Below, piece by piece: positions 40,013-48,800 of a DNA stretch of 64,000 nucleotides. Positions within the stretch are counted from its first letter, which is position 1; each line of letters opens with the position of its first letter. The stretch is from Symbioplanes lichenis (GTDB taxonomy: Bacteria > Actinomycetota > Actinomycetes > Mycobacteriales > Micromonosporaceae). Where the stretch lies: NCBI RefSeq assembly GCF_030709675.1, contig NZ_JAUZQD010000024.1:22420-86419 (forward strand). Direction: 5' to 3'. Made by a program: the position numbers and the translations under genes. The notes under the pieces were generated by a model. It searched no databases and was not told where the DNA came from. It was given only the letters and a program-made list of their open reading frames with translations.

Positions 40013-40042
40013 GAGGGAACGAGGCGCCCACCTCGTTCCCTC
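40013..40042. terminator. Hairpin at the end of the AKR gene
   Basis: A perfect 12-bp stem (GAGGGAACGAGG / CCTCGTTCCCTC) with a 6-nt loop. The right arm includes two bases of the AKR stop codon. It probably serves the LPMO gene from the other side too. Confidence 0.65.
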
Positions 40043-40868
40043 ACCCCAGGGCGTCCAGCTTCGCGACGGCCTCCGCGGGCAGCCGCAGATCCGCGGCGGC
40101 CACGTTCTCGCGCAGGTGCGCCACGGACGACGTACCGGGAATGACCAGGATGTTCGGTGAACGCTGCAGCAGCCAGGCGAGCGCCACCTGCTGCGGCGAG
40201 GCCCCGAGCGAGGCGGCCACCTCGTCCAGCGCGCCCGACTGCAACGGGCTGAAGCCACCGAGCGGAAAGAACGTCACGAAGCCGATACCCGCCGCGGCCA
40301 GCTCGCCGACCAGGGCGTCGTCGGTGCGCAGGACCACGTTGTAGAGGTTCTGCACGAACACCACCGGCGCGACCGTGCGGGCCTCGGCGACCTGGGCGGC
40401 GGTCACGTTCGACAGACCCAGATGGCGTACGAGACCCTCGTCACGCAGCTCGGCCAGCGTCCCGAACAGCTCGGCCACCGGCCCCTCCCCCGCCACCCGC
40501 AGGTTGACCGCGTCGAGCGTGTCCACCCCGAGCCGGGTCAGGTTGTCCCGCACCTGCTCGCGCAGGTTGTGCGGCGACGGCTCCCAGCTGCCCCCGGGCC
40601 CGCGCCGGAAGCCGACCTTGGTGACGATCCGCAGATCCGCCGGGTACGGGTGCAGGGCCTCGCGGATGATCTCGTTGGTCACCGCCGGCCCGTAGTAGTC
40701 ACTGGTGTCGATGTGGGTGACGCCCAGTTCGACGGCGGTGCGCAGGACCCGGACGGCCTCGGCCCGGTCCCGCGGCGGCCCGAAGGAGTTGGGTCCGGCC
40801 AGCTGCATGGCGCCGTAGCCCATGCGGCTCAGCACCAGGTCGCCGCCGAGAGTGATCGTGTCTGTCAT
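40041..40868 (-). CDS. Aldo/keto reductase
   Basis: 275 residues, NADPH-dependent TIM barrel. Catalytic Asp and Tyr in HIDTSDYYGP, Lys in RIVTKVGF; the usual active-site histidine strand reads LDAVNLRVAG, with Asn where His is common, as in one AKR subgroup. Cofactor binding is seen late in ILVIPGTSS...HLRENV. It is divergent from an XRE-family regulator that probably controls it. Substrate unknown. Confidence 0.9.
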   Translation of the reverse strand: MTDTITLGGDLVLSRMGYGAMQLAGPNSFGPPRDRAEAVRVLRTAVELGVTHIDTSDYYGPAVTNEIIREALHPYPADLRIVTKVGFRRGPGGSWEPSPHNLREQVRDNLTRLGVDTLDAVNLRVAGEGPVAELFGTLAELRDEGLVRHLGLSNVTAAQVAEARTVAPVVFVQNLYNVVLRTDDALVGELAAAGIGFVTFFPLGGFSPLQSGALDEVAASLGASPQQVALAWLLQRSPNILVIPGTSSVAHLRENVAAADLRLPAEAVAKLDALG

Positions 40869-40969
40869 GCCCCCAGCCTGGCCCGCCGCCGGGCCCGCCG
40901 GGAGCTGAAGCCTTCACTGGTAAAGCTTGTACCACCCGGCGCGGCCCCCGGCGCGCGATCATTGTCGGC

Positions 40970-41782
40970 ATGGAGCGACTCGGCACGGCACTGCGCGCCT
41001 GGCGCGACCGCGTGGACCCGGCGACCACCGGACTCCCCGACGTCTCCCCGCGCCGGGTGCCCGGGCTGCGGCGCAGCGAGCTGGCGACGCTGGCCGGCAT
41101 CTCGGTCGACTACGTGGTCCAGCTCGAGCAGGGCCGGGCGGCGACCCCGTCGGCGCAGGTCTGCTCGGCCCTGGCCCGCGCGCTGGCGCTCTCCGGCGAC
41201 GAGCACGCCCACCTGCTGCGGCTCGCCGGGCACGCCGCGACCCCGGACCGGGTGCCCCGGCTGATCCCCGACAGCCTGCACCGGATCATGGATCAGCTGG
41301 CGGCCCAGCCCGTCGCCGTCTACGACGCCATGTGGCGCCTGCTGCACTGGAACCCGATCTTCGCGGCGACCTTCGGCGACCCGGGCGACGTCGGCGCCAG
41401 CCTGTTGCTCCGGCACTTCGCGGGGGCGGGGTCGCGGACCCGGATGACCCCGGCCGAGCGCGCCGCCTTCGAGGAGTCGCTGGTCGCGGATCTGCGCACC
41501 ACGACGGGCCGCTATCCGCAGGACCCGGAGCTCGCGGCGCTGATCACGCACCTGCAGGCGTACGAGCGCTTCCGTGAGCTGTGGGCGCTGCGCGAGGTCG
41601 CCGACCACCAGAGCGCCCACAAGATCGCCGAGCACCCGTCGGCCGGCGCCATCGCCCTGGACACCAGCGTGCTGACGATCCAGCCCTCGGACCTGCGCCT
41701 GGTGGTTTCGACACCCCGGCCGGGCACGGACGCCCGGAGCAAGCTCGAGTCACTGGCCGGCGCCGTGGGCGCTTCCCGCTGA
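40970..41782 (+). CDS. XRE-family regulator with MmyB-type ligand domain
   Basis: 270 residues. The helix-turn-helix is GLRRSELATLAGISVDYVVQLEQGR. The C-terminal MmyB-like domain (YDAMWRLLHWNPIFAATFG, then TGRYPQDPELAALI and FRELWALREV) binds fatty-acid-like ligands in related proteins. ATG 40970. Divergent from an aldo/keto reductase, a common pairing for this family. The 3' end overlaps the frameshifted gene on the other strand. Confidence 0.92.
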   Translation: MERLGTALRAWRDRVDPATTGLPDVSPRRVPGLRRSELATLAGISVDYVVQLEQGRAATPSAQVCSALARALALSGDEHAHLLRLAGHAATPDRVPRLIPDSLHRIMDQLAAQPVAVYDAMWRLLHWNPIFAATFGDPGDVGASLLLRHFAGAGSRTRMTPAERAAFEESLVADLRTTTGRYPQDPELAALITHLQAYERFRELWALREVADHQSAHKIAEHPSAGAIALDTSVLTIQPSDLRLVVSTPRPGTDARSKLESLAGAVGASR

Positions 41783-42120
41783 CCCGCCCGGGCGTTCCTG
41801 ACTCAGATAGCGCACCGGCTTGCCGAGCGCCTCCGCATAGGCGATCTCCCGCCGCGTCGACTCGCCCACGTAGCCGCCCGGATCCACCACGTACACCTCG
41901 TCCGCCATCCGGATCTTCCGGAAGTGCACGTCGCGCAGCCGCCCCCGCAAATCCTCGGCGTCGGCCGCCCAGTCGTAGCCCGCCCGCTCGGGCAGCCGGA
42001 ACAGCCCGAGGCTGAGCACGACACACCCGGCCAGCGTGAGCCGCTGGTTGACCTCCGCAACTCCGCCTCGAACCGCGTCGAGCCGCAGAGCGTGACAACT
42101 GGCGCCTCCCGATTCTCCAT
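41750..42120 (-). pseudogene. Frameshifted nucleotide-metabolism-like gene (CGSTRF...GESTRREIAYA family)
   Basis: The N-terminal frame starts at ATG 42120 with ENREAPVVTLCGSTRFEAEL; the continuation AEVNQRLTLAGCVVLSLGLF and then KIRMADEVYVVDPGGYVGES, TRREIAYAEALGKPVRYL is in a different frame. The junction is near 42055 (run GCGGAGG). One base gained or lost there would restore a single protein of about 120 residues resembling small nucleoside 2-deoxyribosyltransferase-like proteins. Either a real pseudogene or a base-calling fault. The 3' end overlaps the XRE gene by 33 bp. Confidence 0.7.
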
Positions 42121-42248
42121 GCCCCCATGATCGGTGACCGCGCCGGACGACCCTGTCACCGCCCCCGCCCGCCGGTCGGCCCGGGCTCGAGGACGCCTAC
42201 CGGAGCGTGCCGGCCCCGCTGGCCCGGGCGTGAGGGCCGGACACGAGA

Positions 42249-42288
42249 ACGCCCCACGGCTCACCGTCGTCCGGTGGCCGTGGGGCGT
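42249..42288 (-). terminator. Terminator hairpin after the DEAD-box helicase gene
   Basis: A perfect 12-bp stem, ACGCCCCACGGC / GCCGTGGGGCGT, with a 16-nt loop, starting 12 bp after the helicase stop on the minus strand. Confidence 0.65.
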
Positions 42289-42299
42289 CAGCGCCTGAA

Positions 42300-44036
42300 T
42301 CAGTTGTAGGGGCGCTCGCGGCGGACCGTGGCCTTGCGGCCGCGGATGGTGGCGCCGCGCAGGGCCGCGATCACCATGTCGGCGTCCCGCTCCGGCACCT
42401 CGACCAGGGAGAACCGGTCCTGGATCTCGATCGCGCCGATGTCGCGGGCGTTGAGCCCGGACTCGCCCGCGATGGCGCCGACCATGTCCTGCGGCCGCAG
42501 GCCGGCCCGGCGGCCGATGCCCAGGAACAGGCGGGCCGACCCGGCGTTGGCCGGGCGGCCGCGGGCGGGCCGGCCCCGGTCGTCGCGGCCCCGCCCGTCG
42601 CGGGAGTCGCGGCCCGACCAGTCGCGGCCCGGGCGCTCCCGGCCGCGGTCGCGGGCGGTGCGGGCGACGGCCGGGATCTCGGTGTCGTCGCCGTCGCCGC
42701 CCGAGGCCTCGTGGAGCATCTTGATGGCCGCCAGCGCGACCTCCTCGATGTCGCGGGCCGAGGTCAGTTCGGCCAGCACCCCGCGGAAGCGGTCGAGGTC
42801 GGTGACGTCGTCACCCAGGGTGCGCTCGATCGAGGCCTGGGTGCGGGCCAGGCGGCGCGCGCGCAGCTCGGCCACCGACGGGACGTCCTCGATCGCGATC
42901 GGCTGACGGGTGAGCCGCTCGATCGTGGTGAGCATGCGCTGCTCGCGCGGCTCGGCCAGGGTGATCGCGGCGCCCTGGCGGCCCGCGCGGCCGACCCGGC
43001 CGATGCGGTGCACATAGGCCTCGGGGGCCGACGGCACGTTGTAGTTGACGACGTGGGTCAGCTGCTCGATGTCGAGGCCGCGGGCGGCGACGTCGGTGGC
43101 CACCAGCAGCTGCGTGGTGCCGGCCCGCAGGCGGCCCATGACCCGGTCGCGCTGGTCCTGGCTGAGCCCGCCGTGCAGCGCCTCGGCCCGGTAGCCCCGG
43201 CCGTTGAGCACCTCGGTGAGCTCGTCGACCTCCTCGCGGGTGCGGCAGAAGACGATCGCCGCGGTGGGCGCCTCGATGTCGAGGATGCGGCCGAGCGCGG
43301 CGGGCTTGTGGGCCCGGGCGACCATGTAGGCGCTCTGCTTGACCTTGGGCAGCTCGCCCGGGTCGAGCTGCGGGCGGCCGGTCTGGATGCGCACCGGCTC
43401 GCGCAGGTGCTTGCGGGCGATCGCGTCGATGCGCGGGGGCATCGTGGCCGAGAAGAGCACGGTCTGCCGCTCGGCCGGGGTCTCGTCGAGGATCGCCTCG
43501 ATGTCCTCGGCGAAGCCCATGTCGAGCATCTCGTCGGCCTCGTCGAGCACGACGGTGCGCACGGCGGAGAGGTCGATGGTCTCCCGGGCGATGTGGTCGA
43601 GGACGCGGCCGGGGGTGCCGACGACGATGTCGACGCCGCGGCGCAGCACCTGCACCTGGCGGCCGATCGGGGTGCCGCCGTAGACGGGGAGCACCCGCAC
43701 GCCGAGACCCTTGCCGTAGCTGTCGACGGCCTGCGAGACCTGCTCGGCGAGCTCACGGGTGGGCACGAGCACCAGGGCGGCCGGGCCCGAGCCCGAGCCG
43801 TCGGCACTCTGGCCGAACTGGTGCAGCAGCGGCAGCGCGAAGGCGGCCGTCTTGCCGGTGCCGGTGGCGGCCTGCCCGAGCACGTCGTGCCGCTCGAGCA
43901 ACGGCGGGATGGCCTCCCGCTGGATCGGGGTGGGCTCCTCGTAGCCGAGGGCGGTCAGCGCCTCGAGCAGCTCCGGGCGCAGCCCGAGCCCGGCGAAGCC
44001 GGCCTCGTCCGGGCCGGCGGCATCCGCGGTGGTCAT
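42300..44036 (-). CDS. deaD: DEAD-box ATP-dependent RNA helicase with DbpA-type RNA-binding domain
   Basis: 578 residues. All helicase motifs are present: Q-motif (PTPIQREAIP), motif I (AATGTGKT), Ia (PTRELAEQV), Ib (TPGR), II (DEAD), III (SAT), IV (IVFCRTR), V (TDVAARGLDI), VI (HRIGRVGRAG). After a basic Arg/Gly/Asp-rich linker (DRGRERPGRDWSGRD) comes a DbpA-like RNA-binding domain (ARLFLGIGRRAGLRPQDMVG...). Likely role in ribosome assembly or cold-stress RNA unfolding. ATG 44036 has GGAGAG upstream. A small conserved gene precedes it by 26 bp. Confidence 0.92.
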   Translation of the reverse strand: MTTADAAGPDEAGFAGLGLRPELLEALTALGYEEPTPIQREAIPPLLERHDVLGQAATGTGKTAAFALPLLHQFGQSADGSGSGPAALVLVPTRELAEQVSQAVDSYGKGLGVRVLPVYGGTPIGRQVQVLRRGVDIVVGTPGRVLDHIARETIDLSAVRTVVLDEADEMLDMGFAEDIEAILDETPAERQTVLFSATMPPRIDAIARKHLREPVRIQTGRPQLDPGELPKVKQSAYMVARAHKPAALGRILDIEAPTAAIVFCRTREEVDELTEVLNGRGYRAEALHGGLSQDQRDRVMGRLRAGTTQLLVATDVAARGLDIEQLTHVVNYNVPSAPEAYVHRIGRVGRAGRQGAAITLAEPREQRMLTTIERLTRQPIAIEDVPSVAELRARRLARTQASIERTLGDDVTDLDRFRGVLAELTSARDIEEVALAAIKMLHEASGGDGDDTEIPAVARTARDRGRERPGRDWSGRDSRDGRGRDDRGRPARGRPANAGSARLFLGIGRRAGLRPQDMVGAIAGESGLNARDIGAIEIQDRFSLVEVPERDADMVIAALRGATIRGRKATVRRERPYN

Positions 44037-44062
44037 CGTCAACTCTCCGGTGGGGGAAATCG

Positions 44063-44320
44063 TCACTCGGCCGGCGTGATCTCGTCGGCGGCCTCGTGGA
44101 CCGGTGACGAGGTGAGCAGCTCCAGCTCCCAGCGCTCACCCAGGGTCTCGCCGTCCTCCTCGGTCTCGAGGTAGGTCTGGAGACGGACGCCGAGGCCGAG
44201 CTGGCTGGCGGCGCGCAGGTGCTCGACGACGTCGTCGATGCTCGTGAGGTAATGGGTGGCGATGAGGTCCGGGACCGTCTCGGTCTCGGCGGTCTCGGGG
44301 GCTGCTGCTACGTCGGTCAC
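44063..44320 (-). CDS. Small conserved hypothetical protein upstream of the helicase
   Basis: 85 residues, acidic, no membrane segment. The visible core is DLIATHYLTSIDDVVEHLRAA and LGLGVRLQTYLETEEDGETL. I do not recognise a family. Start GTG 44320 is tentative. Its closeness to the helicase gene (26 bp, same strand) suggests an operon. Confidence 0.6.
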   Translation of the reverse strand: MTDVAAAPETAETETVPDLIATHYLTSIDDVVEHLRAASQLGLGVRLQTYLETEEDGETLGERWELELLTSSPVHEAADEITPAE

Positions 44321-44389
44321 CCGCCAAGGGTAGTGCCCCCGCGGCGATGTCACCCGTCCGGACCACCTCTCCGGGCCCCTCACCACGGG

Positions 44390-45055
44390 TTACGCGACCG
44401 AGATCACACTCTCGCGTCGCCGGAGCGGCCGCCGGCGGGGCCGGCGGCGGCGCACCAGCCGGGCCGCGGCGGGCACCGCGCCGAGGCAGGTGGCGCCGAT
44501 AGCGGTGAGGACGAGCGCGACCGAGCCGGAGGCACCCGCGCCCGACGTCGCCACGCCCACCCCGGCGAAGGCCCCGACCCACAGCACCGTGCCGAGCGCC
44601 GACCACGCCACGAACCGGCCGAACGGCATGCGCACACTGCCCGCCACGATCGGCACCACGGCGTGGATCACGGCCACGAAGCGGACCAGGGCCAGCGCCG
44701 GGCCGCCCCGGCTGCGCAGGTACGCCTCGGCGCTGTCGAACCGAGCCGGCCCGATGCGACGGCCGAGCCGGGTGGTACGCAGCCGCGGGCCCCACGCGCG
44801 GCCGACGGCGTACCCGAGGATCTGGCCGCCCAGCGCGCCGGCCGTCCCGACCGTGACCACCAGCAGGACGCCGGCCGGGGTGCGCGGCAGCGCGGCCGCG
44901 ATCATGACCACCGACTCGCCGGGGATCAGCAGGCCGAGCAGGAAGGTCATCTCGACGGCGCTCGACAGCAGGAGCACCGCCAGGACGGGCACGGTGCCGA
45001 GCGTGGCGAGCCACTCGACGAAGGCGGTCGCGGCGTGCATCAGATCGGCGGGCAT
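44390..45055 (-). CDS. DedA-family (SNARE-associated) membrane protein
   Basis: 221 residues with five to six hydrophobic segments. The family signature is clear: EMTFLLGLLIPGESVVMIAA, LGGQILGYAVGRAWG, and the conserved F-x-R-x-x-P region (LVRFVAVIHAVVPIVAGSVRMPFGRF). DedA proteins act as polyprenyl-phosphate or phospholipid flippases. The basic tail RRRRPRRRPLRRRE faces the cytoplasm. ATG 45055. Confidence 0.9.
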   Translation of the reverse strand: MPADLMHAATAFVEWLATLGTVPVLAVLLLSSAVEMTFLLGLLIPGESVVMIAAALPRTPAGVLLVVTVGTAGALGGQILGYAVGRAWGPRLRTTRLGRRIGPARFDSAEAYLRSRGGPALALVRFVAVIHAVVPIVAGSVRMPFGRFVAWSALGTVLWVGAFAGVGVATSGAGASGSVALVLTAIGATCLGAVPAAARLVRRRRPRRRPLRRRESVISVA

Positions 45056-45146
45056 GACTGTGAGCCTGCCGGGCCGCGCGCGCCCGGACCATCGGGTGAT
45101 CCCTTGGTGCTCCCCTGAGCGGACCCCTAGGGGCCATACTGCCCTC

Positions 45147-47081
45147 GTGCCCAATAGATCGAAAGTCATCCATGCCATGGCGGCCGGGCTGCTCGGCGGG
45201 GCGCTGCTCGTCGCCACGCCCGCCGCGGCCGCGCCCGCGTCCGACCCGTTCGCCGTCCTCGACCCGCAGCGGTGGGAGAACCCGGACCACATGACCTGGT
45301 CCGACTACGTACGCCCGCCCGGCACCAATTGGAACGACCCGGCCCGCCGCGGCTCGGTCCGCGACTTCGACATCGCCCTCGTCACGCTCGACTACCCGGA
45401 CCAGCCCTTCGTGGTCACGCGACCCGCCGGCTCGACGATCTTCGGCAACCCGCAGCCGGCCGTGTCGGGGCTCGACCGCGCGGACGTCCCCGGTTACTAC
45501 CGTGACCTGCTGAACACCCCGAACGAGCTCAACCAGGGCCACACGCTGCACGAGTACTGGATGGAGGACTCGGGCGGGCGCTTCGGCGTCGACCTGACCG
45601 CCTACGGCGCCTATCGGATGCCACACCCGGCCTACGAGTACGGGATCAGCAACGACATGAATCCCGGCATGTGCCCGGTGGGATCCACTTGCAACCGCAA
45701 CATCCGTACGGACGGGCTCGGCGCGTGGCGGGCCGACGTGGGCGACGCGGTGGCGGACTCGTACGAGCTGGTGTTCATCCTCTCCGCCGGACAGGACGAG
45801 TCGTCGACATGGCAGGAGTTCGGCGAGATGAAGTTCGGATCCAAGGAGGACGTCCCGGATCCCTTCGGGCCACCCGTGGAGCCACAGCCCAACTACGCGA
45901 GGACGCGCTACGTCGACTGGACCTCGTGGGCGTCGGCCGCCACGATCTGGCCCAACGCCGGCGGCGGCTCGTCGACCCAGGCGGAGAGCTCGGGGCTGGC
46001 CGTCTACGCGCACGAGCTGAGCCACCTGCTGACGATCGGCGACAACTACAACAATCCGTACGGGACGCCACTGCGCCGGGCGTACACCGGTCCCTGGTCG
46101 ATGATGTCCCGCGGCTCCTTCAACGGGCCCGGCGGGCCGCACACCCGCTGGCAGATCCCGGCCGTGCACGGTGGTTCGATGGGCTCGCTCCACACCCTGC
46201 GCGACAAGGCGAAGATCGGCCTGGTCGGCTCGGGCAACATTCTGCGGGTCGATGATCTGAATGGTGTCGTGGTCGCGGATCTGACCGCCCGGGCCGTGGA
46301 TCCCGGCTCGCGGCTGATGGGCCTGACCATCGACCTCGGCTCGGACAAGTCCCCCACGTGTGAGGGGGTGCTCTGCGACGGCGGCGGCTACGACAACTAC
46401 ACCGTGGAGGTGGTCGACCGGATGGGATCCGACTCGTTCACCCCGGACTCCGGCGTGCTGATCAGCAAGACCAAGGACCAGGACCGCCAGCCCTTCCAAT
46501 GGGTGATCGACGCCAACCCGCAGGACATCGACCTGGTCGACTTCACCCGCCCCGACGGCACCGCCGCCACGATCACCATGGGCGACTACCGCCAGCTGTC
46601 CGACGCCCTCTTCCACGCCGGCACCCGGTCGGGCAGCGAGTACGAGTACGTCGACGAGCCGAACCAGCTGCACTTCTACGTCCTGGGCCGGCACCGCAAC
46701 CGGGCGGGCGAGCTGTCGTACACCGTGGCCGCGCGCTCGCTGTCGTCCGGCGCCGACAACGCCGGCGTACGCCTGGGCACCGGCGTGGTCAGCTCGCCCG
46801 GCCGCCCGCTCGGACAGGGCGTGACCTGCGCGTTCCCGCTCACCAACACGGGCGCGGCCACCGACGTCTACCGCCTGTCCGCCACCGTGGCCGGCCGGGG
46901 CTGGCGCACCGAGCTGCCGAACGCGCTCGCCTCGGCGCCGGCCGGTGGGCGTACGAAGGTGGAGGTCGCCGTGGCCGCCGCCCACGGCGCCGCCCTCACC
47001 GGCACGGTGACCCTGACCGCCACCTCCGAGTCGGACCCGGCGAGGACCGCCACCAAGCGCTGCACGGTCATCCGCTACTGA
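45147..47081 (+). CDS. Secreted zinc metallopeptidase with HExxH motif (M6-like)
   Basis: 644 residues. Signal peptide with basic start (VPNRSKVIHAM...) and ALLVATPAAAA. The metal site is in VYAHELSHLLTIGDNYNNP (H-E-L-S-H), in the setting of immune-inhibitor-A-like M6 enzymes; WSMMSRGSFNGPGG is the following Met-turn region. A C-terminal beta-sandwich (about 540-640, CAFPLTNTGAATDVYRLS) resembles NEW3-type domains. GTG 45147 is preferred over ATG 45177 for the signal peptide. Substrates unknown. Confidence 0.8.
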   Translation: MPNRSKVIHAMAAGLLGGALLVATPAAAAPASDPFAVLDPQRWENPDHMTWSDYVRPPGTNWNDPARRGSVRDFDIALVTLDYPDQPFVVTRPAGSTIFGNPQPAVSGLDRADVPGYYRDLLNTPNELNQGHTLHEYWMEDSGGRFGVDLTAYGAYRMPHPAYEYGISNDMNPGMCPVGSTCNRNIRTDGLGAWRADVGDAVADSYELVFILSAGQDESSTWQEFGEMKFGSKEDVPDPFGPPVEPQPNYARTRYVDWTSWASAATIWPNAGGGSSTQAESSGLAVYAHELSHLLTIGDNYNNPYGTPLRRAYTGPWSMMSRGSFNGPGGPHTRWQIPAVHGGSMGSLHTLRDKAKIGLVGSGNILRVDDLNGVVVADLTARAVDPGSRLMGLTIDLGSDKSPTCEGVLCDGGGYDNYTVEVVDRMGSDSFTPDSGVLISKTKDQDRQPFQWVIDANPQDIDLVDFTRPDGTAATITMGDYRQLSDALFHAGTRSGSEYEYVDEPNQLHFYVLGRHRNRAGELSYTVAARSLSSGADNAGVRLGTGVVSSPGRPLGQGVTCAFPLTNTGAATDVYRLSATVAGRGWRTELPNALASAPAGGRTKVEVAVAAAHGAALTGTVTLTATSESDPARTATKRCTVIRY

Positions 47082-47152
47082 CACCGATCATCGCCGTCGT
47101 GCGACCGTTCCGAGGATGCGCGTCCGGACCGCGCCGGTCGCACGATGAGGTG

Positions 47153-47590
47153 ATGAAGAAACCACTCCTGAGCGGACTGCTCGTGGCCCTCCTCGCCGCG
47201 CCGGCCGGGTGCAACGGCGGCCAGGGGGACGAGCCGGGCACGGGCACGAGGACGGCTGCGGAGGCTCAAGAGCCGGCCGGCGACGAGATCCCCGGCGGCG
47301 AGATCCCCGGCGTCGAGCCCCGGCCGACCAAGCTGTCGGACACCGATGACGAGATTCCGGGCGTCCGGCCGCCAGCGGATCCGGAATCGACCGCCGAGGT
47401 GACGGCCTATCTGGAGGAAGCGGTGCAGGCGGAGCGTGACGCCCTGCGGGAGGCGGGCGACGACGAGGGGCTCGCCGACCTCGCCAGCAGGTCGACCGGC
47501 CTCGACTCGCTCGACGGCTACGAGTGGCGGTCCGGCGCGGCCCGGGAGCTCTACGAGCGCGCGAAGTCGCTCGATGCCACCGGCGGCTGA
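47153..47590 (+). CDS. Small lipoprotein with DEIPG repeats
   Basis: 145 residues. Lipobox APAGC near residue 20 after MKKPLLSGLLVALL. A disordered acidic stretch follows with repeated (D)EIPG units (GDEIPGGEIPGVEP, then DDEIPGVRPP) and a helical C-terminal part (AYLEEAVQAERDALREAG). GAGGTG precedes the ATG. No family recognised. It overlaps the next gene by 17 bp, so the two are probably made together. Confidence 0.7.
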   Translation: MKKPLLSGLLVALLAAPAGCNGGQGDEPGTGTRTAAEAQEPAGDEIPGGEIPGVEPRPTKLSDTDDEIPGVRPPADPESTAEVTAYLEEAVQAERDALREAGDDEGLADLASRSTGLDSLDGYEWRSGAARELYERAKSLDATGG

Positions 47591-48395
47591 CGGGACGACG
47601 GCCCTGGTCCGGTTCCTCGAGCTCGCCGGGCTCGTCGCCACGCCGTTCGCGACGCTCGGCGGGCTGCTCTACTACTTCGGCTGGGTGCGGACGAACGCGG
47701 TCTTCGGGCACTTCGGCATCGACGCCAGCCTGGTGGCGTACACGCCGCAGGACTACCTGCTGCGCAGCGCGGGCGTGGCGTTCCGGCCGTGCGCCGCCCT
47801 GCTCGCCGGGGCGGCGCTGGCCCTCGCCGTCCACCGGCTGATGACGCGGCTGGGCCCGGCGGCGCTGATCGAGCTCGGCCTCGCGGGGCTCGTGGTGACC
47901 GCGGCCGGGCTGGCCGTCCTGTTCGGCCGGGACCGGGAGACCGACCCGCTGCACGCCGCGGTGGGTCTGGTCGCGGGGGCGCTGCTGATCGAACTCGCGG
48001 CGAGCCGATGGCCGGGCGCCGAGGGCGAGCCGGCCGAGCGGATCTTGCGCCGGGGCATCGTCGCCGGGCTGGTGGTCGTGGGGCTGTTCTGGGCGTTCTC
48101 CGTCTACGCGCAGCGCACCGGTGAGCGGGTCGCGGTGTCGCTGGCGGCGGGCAGCCTGGCCGAGGCGACCGTCCTGAGCGTGGACGACCTCGGCCTCGCC
48201 GGAGCCGGCATCCGGCACACCCGGTCCGGCGGGGCGAGCGCCTTTCCGCACCGCTACGACGGCTTGCGTCTGCTCGTCTACCGCAACGACCGGTGGTTCC
48301 TGCTGCCCCGCGACTGGCGCAGCGGCGCGCCGGTCCCGGCCGTCGTTCTGCGCGACGACGACCGGGTGCGGGTGGAGCTGCGCCGGACTCGATGA
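47574..48395 (+). CDS. Multi-pass membrane protein of unknown function
   Basis: 273 residues with about five membrane helices in the first 180 residues (LELAGLVATPFATLGGLLYYFGW, and so on) and a soluble C-terminal beta-rich part that ends PRDWRSGAPVPAVVLRDDDRVRVELRRTR. The conserved-looking stretch YFGWVRTNAVFGHFGID...LVAYTPQDYLLRS recurs in actinomycete membrane proteins but I cannot name a family. ATG 47574 lies inside the lipoprotein gene. Confidence 0.65.
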   Translation: MPPAADGTTALVRFLELAGLVATPFATLGGLLYYFGWVRTNAVFGHFGIDASLVAYTPQDYLLRSAGVAFRPCAALLAGAALALAVHRLMTRLGPAALIELGLAGLVVTAAGLAVLFGRDRETDPLHAAVGLVAGALLIELAASRWPGAEGEPAERILRRGIVAGLVVVGLFWAFSVYAQRTGERVAVSLAAGSLAEATVLSVDDLGLAGAGIRHTRSGGASAFPHRYDGLRLLVYRNDRWFLLPRDWRSGAPVPAVVLRDDDRVRVELRRTR

Positions 48396-48399
48396 TCCG

Positions 48400-48789
48400 C
48401 TACGCGGCCAGCAGCGGGGCCGTTTCGAGGGGTGCGCAGCCGTAGTACGCGTACAGCTCGTCCCAGAAGTCCGGGACCGTCGGGTCGTAGAGGGGCGCGT
48501 CGGCGACCTGGGCGGCCGGGCGGGCGATGCGCACCTCGGCCGGGGTGACGCGGGCGGCCTCGAAGGGGATCAGCGACGGGGTGGCGCCGAAGCCCATGAC
48601 GCCGCCGTGCTCGACGCGCAGGAGGCGGTAGCGGGTGTCTCCGGTGTCCTCGAGGACCAGGTCCTCGACGGTGCCGAGGGGACGGCCGGCGCTGTCCGTG
48701 ACGCGCCGGCCGCGAATGTCGCGGCGGTGGTCGGCGGCCGGGCGGCTCGCCTCGCTCAGCTTCACCATCATGGTTGCACTGGTACCCAT
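48400..48789 (-). CDS. PRC-barrel domain protein
   Basis: About 129 residues. RDIRGRRVTDSAGRPLGTVEDLV and YRLLRVEHGGVMGFGATPSLIPFEA form the PRC-barrel, a small beta barrel that binds RNA or protein partners. The start is uncertain: ATG 48789 or the ATG pair at 48768-48771. It lies 11 bp after the anti-sigma-like gene on the same strand, so it is likely the third gene of the sigma operon. Confidence 0.75.
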   Translation of the reverse strand: MGTSATMMVKLSEASRPAADHRRDIRGRRVTDSAGRPLGTVEDLVLEDTGDTRYRLLRVEHGGVMGFGATPSLIPFEAARVTPAEVRIARPAAQVADAPLYDPTVPDFWDELYAYYGCAPLETAPLLAA

Positions 48790-48800
48790 CGACGGCGCGC

